64,000 nt of DNA from Gnetum montanum. Its lineage: Eukaryota > Streptophyta > Gnetopsida > Gnetales > Gnetaceae. A model generated the notes under the pieces. It searched no databases. It saw only the letters and a list, made by a program, of their open reading frames with translations, and was not told the origin of the DNA. The position numbers and the translations under genes are program-made. Where the stretch lies: contig MNCI01003607.1 in the NCBI GenBank assembly GCA_015680685.1, forward strand, positions 63,116 to 127,115, given 5' to 3'. This document shows, piece by piece, positions 33,932 to 46,079 of this stretch; position 1 is the stretch's first letter, and each line of letters begins with the position of its first letter.

Positions 33932-36770
33932 ATGGCAACAAGACCTAAGCACCCGTAGGAAGGAGAACCTTCTCAACCAATGGAGAAATGACCCAAAGCT
34001 AAAATGGGCCAACAAGAACAAGCTCAATAACTATCAAAGGCAACCCATGCAATGGGACCTCTTCATGAAGAGCCTAAAGTGAAATCTATTTGAAACATTC
34101 TAGAAGAAGAAGTGCCCATAGAGCAATCACAGTGAGGGGAAGTACTAGGACTCATGCCAAGGCTTGAATTCACTTTGACTCAAGCCTACCTTGACATCAT
34201 CAGGTCCCAAGAGATTCAACGATCAATTCTTCAAGAAATAAACTTTGGATCATTCCTAGAGAAAGCTCCAATAAACATCAAAACACAACTACAAACCTCT
34301 CCCATATACCCAATCATCACATCCAATGGAAAGTGGTACATGGAAGAGACATATCTCTTCTAGAACAATAGAAGGCCAGGGTCCATAGTCAAAATCAAGG
34401 ATATTTAGATGTCCTACTTGATCAAGGCTATCACGTAGGCGTGGGGGTTTCCTAACATTGGGGCATAGTTGGCGGAGCTATCAACAAAAGGTGATCCTAC
34501 AGCCAACAAGAAGTGGACTCAATGGTGTTATGGGATTGACCATAAGGACTACAACATGTTCACACCAATGGAGTGCATCTATTTCAATATTGTAGACTAT
34601 CACCTCAATCCAAAGGTAAGGGTTAGCAAAGTAACCACCTTCTTCACTTGAGCATGCACCACTCTAAGTGGGAGATTTCCTATGAAACTTCCACAACTTA
34701 TCTATTTGGAGATTGAAAAGTGTTTCAAGGAAAACAAACATGGAAGGAAAACCTTGCCCTTTTCATGCCTCATCTGGAAACTCTACAAAAGGATAGAAAT
34801 CATTTTCTATGCCAACAACATAATCAGGCATGCTCGTTTGGCCTCATGGTTCGAAATAATGAAAGAAAAGATGCCAACTACAACTCAAGAAGAGGTGTAG
34901 TCACCACCACCACCGCTTACTCAAAAAACAATGTTGAAGGCCCATGTAGCCATTGAGCACTTGCACAAAATTCGAAAGTAGCTTTTGCATGAGCAAGAGT
35001 AGCATGTAGGGATGAGTAGTATAGGTCCATTTTTGTATAGACAAGTAATGGCTCACCTTAATGAGGTGGCTTTAAAAATTAGCTAGATGGAGAGGGGTGG
35101 ATCAATTTTCTCTATCCAATGAATGCAATTTCCCACAAGGGCTAATCCTAATGCTTGAGAGGTGATGGTGTTACTATGATAGTACCATTTATTCCTAGAA
35201 ATCGTTGGGAATGTTGTTACCTTCTTAGTGTGTTTTGAGAAAGGTGAAAGAACCATTTTCTTGGTGATGCAGCACCAAGGATAAGAGATGATGACTAAAG
35301 TAGTTGTTGACCATGTTGTCAAAGCACTCAATGCACCTGTGGTGTTTGTACCAAAGATATCTACACTTTCAGATATATAGATGTCTAAAGGTATGGTTGG
35401 TGGAAAGTTGAATGTAGCTCAACATAAAGAATTGTTGGATTGACTAGTGGGGATTGAGTAATTGATTCTATCTATCTTTAATTTTTTAGATAACATCACT
35501 GCAACCCAACTAGAGCTACTAGATGCAAGGGGCAAATGCATTATTTTGGAGGGACAACTCAAAATGGTTGAAGCACAAAATCAATGGTTGGCTGTGGAGA
35601 TTTTTGAATTATGTGCTCATCTTGCTAATCCTACAATCCTTAGTCGAACAACAAGTAGAGAAGAATGTTTTCAACAACTTTAAGAATGATTTAGGAAGGT
35701 TGAAGAGGAGGTAGTAATGACCATCTTTAACTAGTTCATAGCAGAGGCAAAGACATATTGAATTCAAAAGGTCTTGGCTCAAATGTACCAAGAGAATGAA
35801 ACTTTGACAACACAGAATCATCACCTACATAATGTTGATACTCAAAAGAAACAAATGCAAGAATTTACTCATTAATAGTAGGAGGATCTTGCCAAGGTGA
35901 ACACTGAATTACGGAGATTAGCCATAGAAAATTGGAATTTGTTAATAGAGGAAGTTCATGACTTTGATCAGAAGTCAGCCATCAAGATTAACACCTGGAA
36001 GAATAAAGCTTTAAAGTTTAAAAGAGTTAAAAATCACTATGGAGAACAGGTTGGCCTACAGAAAAAAATTCAATGAGAAACAAATGACAAAGGAAAAAAT
36101 AAATGAAGCTCTTCAACAACTTCAATAGGGAAGAAAAGTTTTGCAGCCCATCATTAATGGGATTGATTTCTATAACAAAGAAGAGATCCACCTAAAGGAG
36201 TTGCAAATAGAATAAATGACAAAATACATGGTGTTGGCCAATCTCTGATATTTGAACTTGGCTATGATGACTACTAGATAGCTATGGTCAGAGTTAGAGA
36301 AACAAGTGACTAGCTAGCTTGTATTTACTATATGAGGTAAAGTTCAAGCATCATAAAGACACTAAGTAGAAGCTTGAGACTACAAATGCTAAACTCAAAA
36401 TTTTTAGAGCATGATTCATGGACCAATGATCAACTACTAAGAACCTAGCCAAAAGGATGAGTGATTACCAAGAGCTGAAGGATATAGTCAAAGCATTTAA
36501 CATTGAACACAAACAATTTGCTGCCTACTTCATCAATGTGAAGGGGTTGTTTCTAGCAATTCCATGTCTCTAGAACGTGCCTATTCTAACCCACATTGGC
36601 AAAGCTGTGTGGACAATGAAAAATCCTATAACTAAGAAGGAGAAAATGAAAGCACTACTGGATTCTTTTTTCCTTCTACCAGAAGTCAAAAAAATAGTAG
36701 CATAGCCACAGCTGCCTCAACTACCACACATGCGTGAAGCTAGTGAAGGTCCCTCATTTTCATTTAGTCA
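33932..36770 (+). pseudogene. Sense accessory gene of element 4 (Athila-like), decayed
   Basis: Unrecognised protein. A single reading frame can be followed from the ATG at 33932 (MATRPKHP) to about 36700, broken by many stops that are mostly TAG. Open stretches in that frame: PRLEFTLTQAYLDIIRSQEI (34154 on), KKWTQWCYGIDHKDYN (34469 on), PQLIYLEIEKCFKENKHGRK (34682 on) and a coiled-coil part from 35462 (LEGQLKMVEAQNQWLAVEIF). Overall plan (N-terminal globular part, then coiled coil) resembles the antisense accessory gene but residues do not obviously match. It lies upstream of the 3' LTR on the same strand, a place where additional ORFs are known in plant Ty3/gypsy elements. Confidence 0.5.
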
Positions 36771-36778
36771 TGGGGGTA

Positions 36779-37186
36779 TGATGAGTTGTAGTTTTGTTGG
36801 ATGCATTGATGAGGTGTTGTTGACATGGCCCCATCAATGCATCATTTATATTTCACCTATAAATACATGCCTACCAACCACATTTATGGCATTGAGATTT
36901 TAGTAGTAGCAAAGATTTTGTAGTTTGTTCATTTGAGAGTTAGAATTATTCTCTTGAGTGCCTATAGTAGGAGTCATCAAGTGTATAGATCTTTATTCAA
37001 GCATTATTGTACCTAATCATGATAGTGTGTGCAACAATAAAGATGAGCTTTTTGATAAACCTTGTTGCACTTTGGATAGATTAAATATTTCATTTATGCA
37101 TTTAATGTTTCTAATTATTTATTAAATGATTTCTAGTAATTAAGTAATTAAGTAAGATAAGGGAGATAGATTAAACACATAAGAAT
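36779..37186 (+). repeat. 3' LTR of element 4, first part
   Basis: Begins TGATGAGTTGTAG after the purine run ATGGGGGTA; TATA-like CCTATAAATACATG near 36858. Similar to 52035-52922 and 61237-62111. Split by element 3; it resumes at 50715 and ends TCATCA at 51165. Confidence 0.8.
37182..37186. other. Target-site duplication of element 3, left copy
   Basis: AGAAT here and AGCAT at 50715-50719, one mismatch. The unoccupied equivalents at about 52495 and 61685 read CACATAAGTATGAC without any insertion. Confidence 0.75.
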
Positions 37187-38716
37187 TGTAACGACGGAAA
37201 ACGTCGATCGTTGGAAATACCGAGCGAAAATCTGTGTACACAGTTCCAACCCTGGATCCGTGCAAGGGCCATGCTAGAGAAAACTGAATCCAAGGTGTCC
37301 TGAATGGTCTTGTCGATTAGACAGGGACTTACTTAATCAGTAAAAATTTGTATAGCGAGTGATGTGTTTTTTTTTTGTATTACGGAGCGATTTAATATTG
37401 TTAATCGTAGAGGGAGTTGAAAATGATATAAAGAATTTAAGATGACTGTAAAAGATGTCTCAGCAAAACATGAGAAATCATATGTAAGGAAAATGTGCAA
37501 TCCCGAGATCGGGGATTTAACTTATATGCTGAATATGCTATGTTACGATGGTTTAATGGTAGACTTTGCTTTTTCTTATACGAAGCATACACAAATAGTA
37601 AGAAAGCTATTCAAAGGTAAAGCATATAGAGGATCGATCTACCTTGTTCTCGCCAAATCTAGATGCAAGGAAGGTCAAACCTGGAGCAAAACATCTATTA
37701 ATTGACTATTTCTGATTAATAAATGTTGTCGATCACACCCGATGATCTCATGATCTCTGATCTACCTTTTTTACCTTTGTCAGTCTTCGCCAAAAGTCAC
37801 TAATGATTGCCAATGACCAAGAAAGTTGCTCACAAAGAAGACTTGTTGCTATTGGGAATTTCCTATGTGTATTTTCCTTATCAACTGGGGTATTTATAAG
37901 TTTAGGATCAAGAGAGAAAACATGGTTTGGATGACACGTGTCTCAAACTTAAAAGATACCATTGATTTGATGTTCTTTGTGTCCATAGCTTACGACGCCA
38001 CACCACACTATGCTTTGGAGCATAATACATCGCAAACTACTTCTGCTCAAATAGTCCTTTGTCAACTTTATGCGGCGTTACGCTTGTTTATGCTGCATAG
38101 CATATGCTGCGTTATGCTTGTCTACACTGCATAGCGTACACTGTGTTTCGCTTCTCTATGTTGCGTTACACTTGTCTATGCTACGTAGCATACACTGCTT
38201 TATGCTTATCTACGGTGCATAGCGTAATGAAGCTTAAAGTAGCCAACTTAAAAAAATTGAGATGTTGTTGCTATGTTTGCTCTGGCTTTGATCAGTCCTT
38301 TCAGGGCTTTACTATGCTACATTGCGTAATGTAGTGTAATAAAAAACTCGACCGTATGACTTAGTGAGCTGCGCGACATGTTGTAGACCATTGTTTAAGC
38401 CTCAAGCTTTTGCTGCGCTTGCTAAAGTCTTGAATCCTTGCCAGCTCCATTGTCGCGATAGGCTATCTCTTGACATTACGCTGCGCTCCGCAAAATCATG
38501 CTAAGCAACATTACGCTATGTTGCATATTATAGCATAATGAGTAAAAAGTTAGAATTTTAGAAATATTGAAAAATTTGATGGCTTGACGCTGTACATCCC
38601 TTTGCCTCATTCTATCTTTTGGAGTTCTTCTTTGCGCTATGCTTTGTCGTAAATCTTCACCTGAGTAGTGGAATTTTGATGAACTTTTGAAACCTCGTAA
38701 TTTTCACGATGTTTCA
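37187..38716 (-). repeat. 3' LTR of element 3
   Basis: TGTAACGACGG at 37187 to CACGATGTTTCA at 38716; pairs with 49175-50714 (roughly one difference per ten bases in stretches compared by eye). TATA box on the minus strand at 37891-37898 (TTATAAATACCCC). Palindromes of the type CTACGTAGCGT are at 38040-38230, upstream of the TATA box. Confidence 0.92.
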
Positions 38717-38735
38717 ATGGCCCCTCTTTGTTGAT
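38717..38735 (-). promoter_or_regulatory. Polypurine tract, element 3
   Basis: Minus strand AACAAAGAGGGGCCAT directly before TGAAACATCG; same core as element 2. Confidence 0.85.
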
Positions 38736-39863
38736 GTTTAGAGGGCTTGCCCGAAAGATGTCGACAAAGAATACGAAACACTGGAGAGGTAAAGGTACCA
38801 TCAGCGTTCATCGGCAGTTGCCCAGATGTTGCTCTACCGACCTGGAAGTGCAAAAGTAGGGGGAATAAAGGTATGGAAGAGATTTTACAAAGGCAACAAG
38901 GGGGGGCGAGGTCCAAGGAAGACTCAAGCATGTGAACATGGTGCTTTCACGAACAGGTCATCAGGCGTCCTCTCACGAGTGTATTTGTGAGGGGTTACGC
39001 AACCATATTGCAAATGGAGTGCTTGCATGGATGAGTTGTTTTATAGCCATATTTTTTCTTTTGCTCCACGAGGCAAGTTGTGTTACGCCAGTTTATGGGC
39101 TTGATCGTAATACGCAAAAATATTTTGTGTGCGTTCACATTCTGTACAATGAGAAGAAGCAGATGGATGGGGTTTTCGGGTTTAGGGAAAGCAAGAGAGG
39201 AATAAGATATTGTATTATAGAAAAGGTGGGGTCGTACTTCTAAGCAGACAAGCTAATGTGAACAGCCATCTCAGAATGCTATCGATGCTTCATTATTTTG
39301 GTGAACGTACCTTTGAACGATGCCCTTGTAGCAAGTGACCTGCAAACATGAAAGAAAACAGAGGGCACCATTGATGATCCTAATTGCTAGAGAGGTTGTT
39401 GAAACAAGCACTGTCCACTGCAAGAAGGAGCAAGTGGGCCATGGATAAGGAACCATAGCAAGAGGCCAAGGGTCCCAATGTTGATGCCCAACTCAGGAAT
39501 TCACCGTCAGCAGTCAGACTCATCGCACCCAACTAGCTCTACAAAGAACCAATCAGGTGAATCTACGAGGCCATAGTCTGGTGGTAACAATGGACAGGAG
39601 CCTCCAAGGTTGTGGCTGATCAGAACTCCCTTGGGGCTCCAGACGGCAAAGCTGACCTTCAGGAGATACAACTACGAAGTGGCTATCGTAGCGATATCTC
39701 CGAGGGGTCAGTAGCATGCCCTTCAGCATGTCCAAGGAATCAGTAGGATGCTAGGAAGGTGGTGACATCGAGGCTATCTCAATGTTCCACCCCTTCTATC
39801 TAGTAGGGATGCCATGCAAGAATGTTCATGCTCACTTGCTTCATGTGTTGGTAGTCGATGGGT
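38736..39863 (-). other. 3' untranslated region of element 3
   Basis: No recognisable coding content. The 103-residue plus-strand frame at 38932-39243 has no known motif and is left uncalled. In element 2 the equivalent stretch separates the polypurine tract from the hairpin array. Confidence 0.5.
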
Positions 39864-40265
39864 TCCAGTTTTGAGTCTTGGTAGACTGTTGTTGCTAGTC
39901 TTAAGTCCCAACAAACCATGGTCCCGGTTTAGAGTCTAGGCAAACTGAATGGTGCTAGTTTTACGTCGTAGCAGATGGTCGTAGAGCTATTTTATGGTCT
40001 CAGCAGACCATGCTGTGGGTGTCAATTTTATGTCATGACCCAGAGACAAGTCTATGCTAGTTTTACATCTTAGCAGATGAATGCTTACCTTGCTAGTTTT
40101 ACGTCGTGGCAGACCATTGTAGTTATTCACCAGTTTAGCATCATGGAAGACGCGTGCAAAGGGTGCCATTTTTGCGTCATAGTGGACGTGTACAACTTTG
40201 CCAGTTTTACGTTGTAGCGAATGTCTATTCTTTACCTTTGCCAGTTTCACATTGTAGCGGACGAT
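39864..40265 (+). repeat. Array of about twelve hairpin repeats, element 3
   Basis: Units such as CCAGTTTTGAGTCTTGGTAGACT (AGTC/GACT), TTTTATGGTCTCAGCAGACCA (GGTC/GACC), TTTTACATCTTAGCAGATG (CATC/GATG) and TTTGCGTCATAGTGGACG (CGTC/GACG). Some units are degenerate. It corresponds to the array after integrase in element 2, yet no pol precedes it here. Confidence 0.8.
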
Positions 40266-40500
40266 TGTTACCTAATGTTAACACTGGATCTACAACTATA
40301 TGTAGTACCGCTTCAGGTACATGTGGTTCACTAGATTTGGTAGCTCGTTGCTGTCTAAATCTGCTTGCATTTTTTTGTCATTTTTGTTACAGCGCCCTAG
40401 CCATCTCTATTTTGAAAATGCATGTTATGTCAAGTATTTCTATCTGTACACAATCTAGGTTATTATTGTCTTACGATGTTATTTCTATTACCTGTATTTT

Positions 40501-40520
40501 ATATATATATATATATATAT
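40501..40520. repeat. (AT)n microsatellite
   Basis: Ten AT units, about 300 bases upstream of the first recognised accessory exon; it may overlap the promoter of copy 3. Confidence 0.9.
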
Positions 40521-40812
40521 TGTAAACAAGGGTTTTGTACATAGACCTTGTGTTAAAACAAGGGTTTAGGTAGCGTATACCTATACGTGTAGCATAATAT
40601 TTGTGGTATTATGCTTGAACATTACGCAATATTAATTTCATCGCCATTGTCAAAGACAAACCTTGTGCTGTTGTAAGGGTTTGGGCGATTTCAGCTGCAC
40701 AATTTAAGCATAATCCGTAATTTTCTAAGCATGAAGTTAAATCTAATGTTGAGCGATAAGTTTCTACGTCTGGATGGTTTGTCTAACGATAGGATGTTTG
40801 TGTTTTGCACAG

Positions 40813-43800
40813 CATTATGTTAAAGCCCGTCCTGATCATTTTGGACATAGTGGGTGTTTTATACTATATAAGTGCTCCTATGGCCAATGTTCCTTCCCCT
40901 CATGCTTGCATAAAGGAGGAGGTAGTATGGTTCCAAAGAGGCACATGGGAGTTTCTGCAATTTTTGATTTGTAACTACAGCATAATCGTTTAGTCACATT
41001 TACCAGGAGATGTGGCTATAGCTATTCTAGAAATGCTGGTGGTTGGTTTTAAGCAAGGTATTCTAACTTTCTTGATAGATGGTGCTATTAACACTCGTTG
41101 GGCGCAAGACCGTGAACAGAGCGCCAAAGGTTTGAGGCGTTTGAGTTGGATCTAGGAGATGCCTAGGTTTAACTATTATCACACCTACAACACTTTCTTT
41201 GTGGCTCATCACATTGGAACTTACTTTTAGAACCCACCTGGCATTGTGTATTATGCAGGCAGGTAAGTTATTTTGTTTTCCTTTTTGCAATATTCTAATG
41301 TGCTATCTATTATTTCAACTTGCATTGAGCGTAAGTTAGTAATGTGCTACCTTGTATGATGCAAGTTCTTTATCAATGACAGTGGCCTACTGGGCAACAA
41401 CGATACATTGTCTTTAACCGAAAGGGCCATAAAGAAATTTACCTCTATTAGCAATGTACGTGCCAGTGTCATGGGGCAATTAGCCTTTGAGATTCCAGAA
41501 TATCCTATCCGCTATGCCGAGTTCTTCAACAACTTTAAGAGACTCAAATGGTTGAATGAGGAATGGACTTTGGACCCTTCCCTTACCGTCGTAGATGTGC
41601 AGAGGAAAATTCCTCCATTTTCTTTGCCATTAGAGCCTAGTAAGCTCTACTATAATGATTAACTGTGTAATGTTATTAGTTGAAATGATGTGTAAATTTG
41701 TCTTATTGTCTCATTTTGTATTGATAGTCAGGGAGTCTCGGGAGATCATAATTATGATCTCTATTTGTGAGACAAACACCCACCTCTTCCATTATGGTAA
41801 CATAAAAGAAGCACAACACTGGCTCGACCATAGGGCAGCCCTAGCTGCATTAGCTAACAACCTTCGAGAAGCAAGGCTGATGGACCTATTTTTGGCTGTA
41901 ACCCCCAATGTCCCTACGAGTGAAATCTTGACCCTAGTCAACTCCTTTAGTGAAGAGGGTGAGCGTTTTTGCACGCGCGTGCGTAATGTGCATGTAAATT
42001 TTGATATTGATGCTCAATTGTTCACTGACCTCTTCGATGTTCCCTCTGATGGCCTTCCTATAGAGGAAAAATCAAAGAGGAGCTTAAAGTGCCAGGAAGA
42101 CCTAGAGGAGTGGCTAGGAGTCAAGAAGGAGACTAAAAGGATCTCCGCAGAAAGGATCCAGTTGGAGGTCACCAAGACCATATACCCCCTTTTTCGAGCT
42201 CGAGCCTTTCCCAAAACACTCTCACAAGGGAAGTTCCTGATCATAGAGCAGGCTAGGATTATGCGAGAGGTGATGGAGGAGGGGACCTAGTTCGATTGGG
42301 CGAGCTATTTCGCTGAAGGCTTGTGCACTAAAATGATCAGGCTTCGCTAGAGGCTTGAATCCCGTTTCAGTGTGCATTTTACCTTCTTCATAGCTTGCCT
42401 TCAGAATTTTGCTGAGTTTTTGGTGGTCCAACGGAATGGGGTCTGGGTGGAGCAAGACCACAACCAGATATCCAAGCCATGGATTTCCCATATTTTCAGC
42501 ACTACCCGGTCGCAGGACCCTCCGAAAGGAATTGGGGAGTTGTTTTCCATAATGACTAAGAATATGGTGGTGCCTCGAATATGGAGTCTAGATAGCATGG
42601 GTGGGGTGCTTATCTCTCACACTGGCGATGCATTAAGGGGGAAGCGCCTGGCAGTCGAGATAGTCGATTCATCAGTGCAGCATAAGAGTCCTCGTCTAAC
42701 CAAGGCTCTTCTCGAACCAACAGGTGGCACAGGAAAAAAGGTGCAAGTTAGGTATCAGAGGAGTAAACCTCTGGCTGGTAAGTAAAAAAAATGTAGTAAT
42801 AGTTATAGTTATTGCTATTGTGTTGCGTAATTCTGAATTGCTTAAAACTGTTACATAATAGAGAAGGAAAGGGTTGTAGAGTAGCTGACCCCTGAAATAG
42901 GGGCTATGGTATTGCAGCGTGAAGGAGGGGTCCCAGTTTTGGAAAAGGAGACCCTAATTAACAAGGAAAGTGACATGCAGGCTCTTGCACATGAAGAAAG
43001 AAGAGGAGGGGAAGATGTTGACGCCCTTCCAACTAGCACAGGAAGAGGTAGATAATCTGTTACATTTTTTTTATATTTTGGAGATTCTATTAGTAGTTGA
43101 AGTATCTTTGGTGTTTAACTTGATTATGTAACATGCGACCACGGCGGACCCTCATCAACCGTCATGAGCCGACTTTGGGGAAAATTTCTTGATAAATTCA
43201 CCTTTATTGAAGGTGTCATCGACGACATGATCAGTCGCTTAGAATGCATCGATCCTGTAGTTGGTATGCTACGATTATCATGTGACTATTTTGTCATAAG
43301 ATTATGCTACTTAAATCATGTCTAATTTGTTATTTATCATTAGGAGCTTGCCTCTGATGGGACCCAACAGAGCCCATTGACTTGGATACCATCGAACCCC
43401 CGTCAGAAGCGACTGACATACCACACGGCCTTTACTAAGAAATGCATAAATGTGCCATACGCTCGACTTGCTCCTTGTGGAAATGTTAGAACGTCAATGA
43501 GGACCTCTGGAAGAGACTAAAGAAGTTGGAGAAAGAGAGAGAGTCTCTGGTTAGTGAGGTTACAGAATGAATTCCTACAAGCTCAAGGGATGGATAACGG
43601 GGACTGGCGGACAGCTATTATTGATTACGCTTGCTACTGGACCATAGTCAGAAACAGCGTCTAGACCAACTGTGAACTGGTCGAGCAAAAGATGCAAATG
43701 GACCTCCTAGCCCAGAAGAACTAGGACTGAAAGGACTTTTGCGCAAGGGTACAAGAGTGGGGGTAGATGTAGAAAGACCATAAACATGTCTATAAGCAGG

Positions 43801-44445
43801 AAAGCACCGCTTATCGGCAACATTATTGAGATTCTACCGTTAAAGCTCAGTCCTTGTGATTATTCCTTGATGTCATTGGTGATTCTAAGACTTTTGAGAA
43901 GTTCTAGGAAGAGGTGATAGTAAGCGCATCTCTAGAAAGAGAAATGACTCTTCTTGGGAGGAGACTATTGTCCCTTCTTTCTTCCCTGAACCACCCCGAT
44001 GGACCAGTGTGGAGAAGGGGAAGGTCAAGGCTGGAACCAATCTGGGAGATGGGGTTTAGTCTGAGCTGACTGAGGACAAGATCATGCAACATCTATGGGC
44101 CAGCCTTGACCAAATTCCTTTTGCTACCAATGCAGGACCATCCCAAGTAAGTTCCAGCATTATTGAGTTATTTATCCTAGCTACGATGGCCTTTGTTAAT
44201 ATATACATCGTGTCTAACTGCAGGAGGTACGTGAAGAGCAAGATGAAATAGGTACAAAGGAAGCAGAGCGTGGTGAAGAAAGTCCATGCCTTGGTGAGCA
44301 AACACTAGTAGAAGAACCCTATGAAGAGGGCATCCCTCACGAAGGAATGCCTCATGGAAGGGATGTTCCTTATGAGGATGATTTACTTGGCTTAGAAGCA
44401 AAATTGGGAGATACAGGAGACAACGGCGATAGAGGGGTTACGTAA
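40813..44445 (+). pseudogene. Antisense accessory gene, copy 3 (element 3)
   Basis: Exons that keep frame: 40813-41262, 41383-41639, 41728-42777, 42862-43047, about 43140-43263, 43344-44146, 44224-44445. A first exon was not found. The 40813 exon is the FCP1-like domain and preserves more of it than copy 2: KPVLIILDIVGVLYYISAP, VVWFQRGTWEFLQFL and YNTFFVAHHIG, then NPPG. The 41728 exon has NVPTSEILTLVNSFSEEGE and YPLFRARAFPKTLSQGKF. The 43344 exon is the DPTEPIDLDTIEPPSE region with a coiled coil, and the last exon is a Glu-rich tail ending at TAA 44445. Stops include TAG where copy 1 has Gln (EEGTQFNWASYF). Convergent with gag-pro, as in the other elements. Confidence 0.78.
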
Positions 44446-44632
44446 CATGGTTACGCATGGTTGTATTTATGGAATGGAACAAAAGACGATATTTATTTTG
44501 ACATGACTAAACATGAATTTCTTACTAAGTTTAATGTTCTTTTGTTGTTTTCATTTATGTGAAACGTAGATAGAATCTTGCGTATAAGCATCACGAGAAG
44601 GTATAGTTAGTGTAAGTGTAAGAATAAAATTT

Positions 44633-45005
44633 TTAGTTTAAGGCCATTTTAGGCTGTTATATGTTTCTAGCGTAAAAAGTGTAAACGAAATAGTTAGTTT
44701 AAGGCCATTTTGGGTTGTTGAGAAATTCCTACGTAAAATGTAGATGGATGCTTTCTGTGTAAAAAAAAGGTAGATGAAATTGTTAGTTTAAGGCCATTTT
44801 GGGCCACAATATATTTTTAGCCTAAAAAAGTAAACGAAATTGTTAGTTTAAGGCCATTTCGGGCCACTTATTGATTCTAGCGTAAAGGCATAAATAGAAC
44901 TAAAGGCATGAATTGAACTATTAGTTTAAGGCCATTTCGGGCTGCCATATGATTCAAGCGTAAAACGCAAATAGGGTTTCTAGTTTGGGGCCATTTTGGG
45001 CCTTC
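44633..45005 (+). repeat. Six GGCC hairpin repeats, element 3 junction
   Basis: Repeats of TTAGTTTAAGGCCATTTCGGGCC and variants (GGCCATTTTGGGCC, GGCCATTTTAGGCT), about 60-70 bases apart, between the ends of the accessory gene and gag-pro. Confidence 0.85.
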
Positions 45006-45220
45006 GCTAATTTTCAATAAGCAAAGAAGATAGCTGACGGCAGCTTGAAAATAAGCTTAAATTTAACACATAAATTGAACAAGTGTAGAAAGAATAACAT
45101 AGTTGGTAGAAAGTATAAATACATGCGTAAAAGTAACAAACAAAACTAGCAAGCATAAATGGCAAAATTGGTAGAAAGCGTGAAGAGGTGCGTGAATGTT
45201 TGAGCCATAAAATTCAACTG

Positions 45221-46079
45221 CTAACCCCGTAGTTGTTTCTTGATAGCCTCCACATTTAGTGACATGTAAGGGCGGGGAGATTTATGACTCGACTCCTTCA
45301 TGTCACTGTCTTCTCCCGGGAATGGTAGTTTGGTCCAAGCTAGGCTACCATCAGTTGTTGTTTCGGCTCTTTCAAAATTTTGGACAGGGGATTGGTCTTC
45401 AGGAATTTCAACTTCCGAACCTTGTTCTATTTCAATGTTGTTGACAACCCGAGGGGTTATTTCATCACCATGTATGATCACTTCTCCTCCTGCATAAGGC
45501 AGATGGATCTCCTGATGGATAGGTGATGACACCGCCCTCAATTGAGCTAACCAGGACCTCCCTAGGATCATGTTGAAGCCAGGCATCTCCTCGATGACAA
45601 TGAATGTGGTATTTGTGGGGAATTAGTCTCCTACCAAAAAATTAATGTGCACTGTCCCTTTGACTTACACTCGTGCCCTGTTGAATGACTTTAGATACGA
45701 TGTTGTTGTAGGACTGATATGATTGATCAGGCCTAGCTTATCCACTATAGGATAGGGAATGACATTAGTAGTCGCGTCGTTGTCTACATGCACCCTTTGG
45801 ATCCAGTGTTGGCCAACTCAGATGGTGATGAACATGGGCTCTATTATCACCTAACCCTTTTCAGGGTCATCCTTGATGGATTCATTACGAAAGGTCAACG
45901 GGGTGGGATTAGGTCCTTCAGCAGCAGGGGGAAGCATGACAGAATGGATTGCTTCTTCTTCCGTTGGTAGGCTTTCGTTCATAGGTATGGATGTTAGCAT
46001 ACGAACCATGGCTTCATGATGTTCTTGGGATGTCATGAGTAAGTCATAGAAGCTTAATGTTGTATTATTTTGTTTCAAA
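45221..46079 (-). pseudogene. Element 3 protease
   Basis: Minus-strand pieces: MLTSIPMNESLPTEEEAIHS, a decayed active-site region near 45780, and GFNMILGRSWLAQLRA, ending SPRPYMSLNVEAIKKQLRG. Stops and frame changes lie between 45587 and 45850. Tail and spacing match element 1. Confidence 0.8.

Noticed and set aside
37442-37705. 87-residue open frame inside the element 3 LTR, also open in the other LTR (49426-49689)
   Set aside because: About half of the differences between the two LTR copies change the amino acid, as expected without selection; no known domain.
38932-39243. 103-residue frame with a hydrophobic segment in the element 3 3' region
   Set aside because: No counterpart in element 2 and no codon or domain support.
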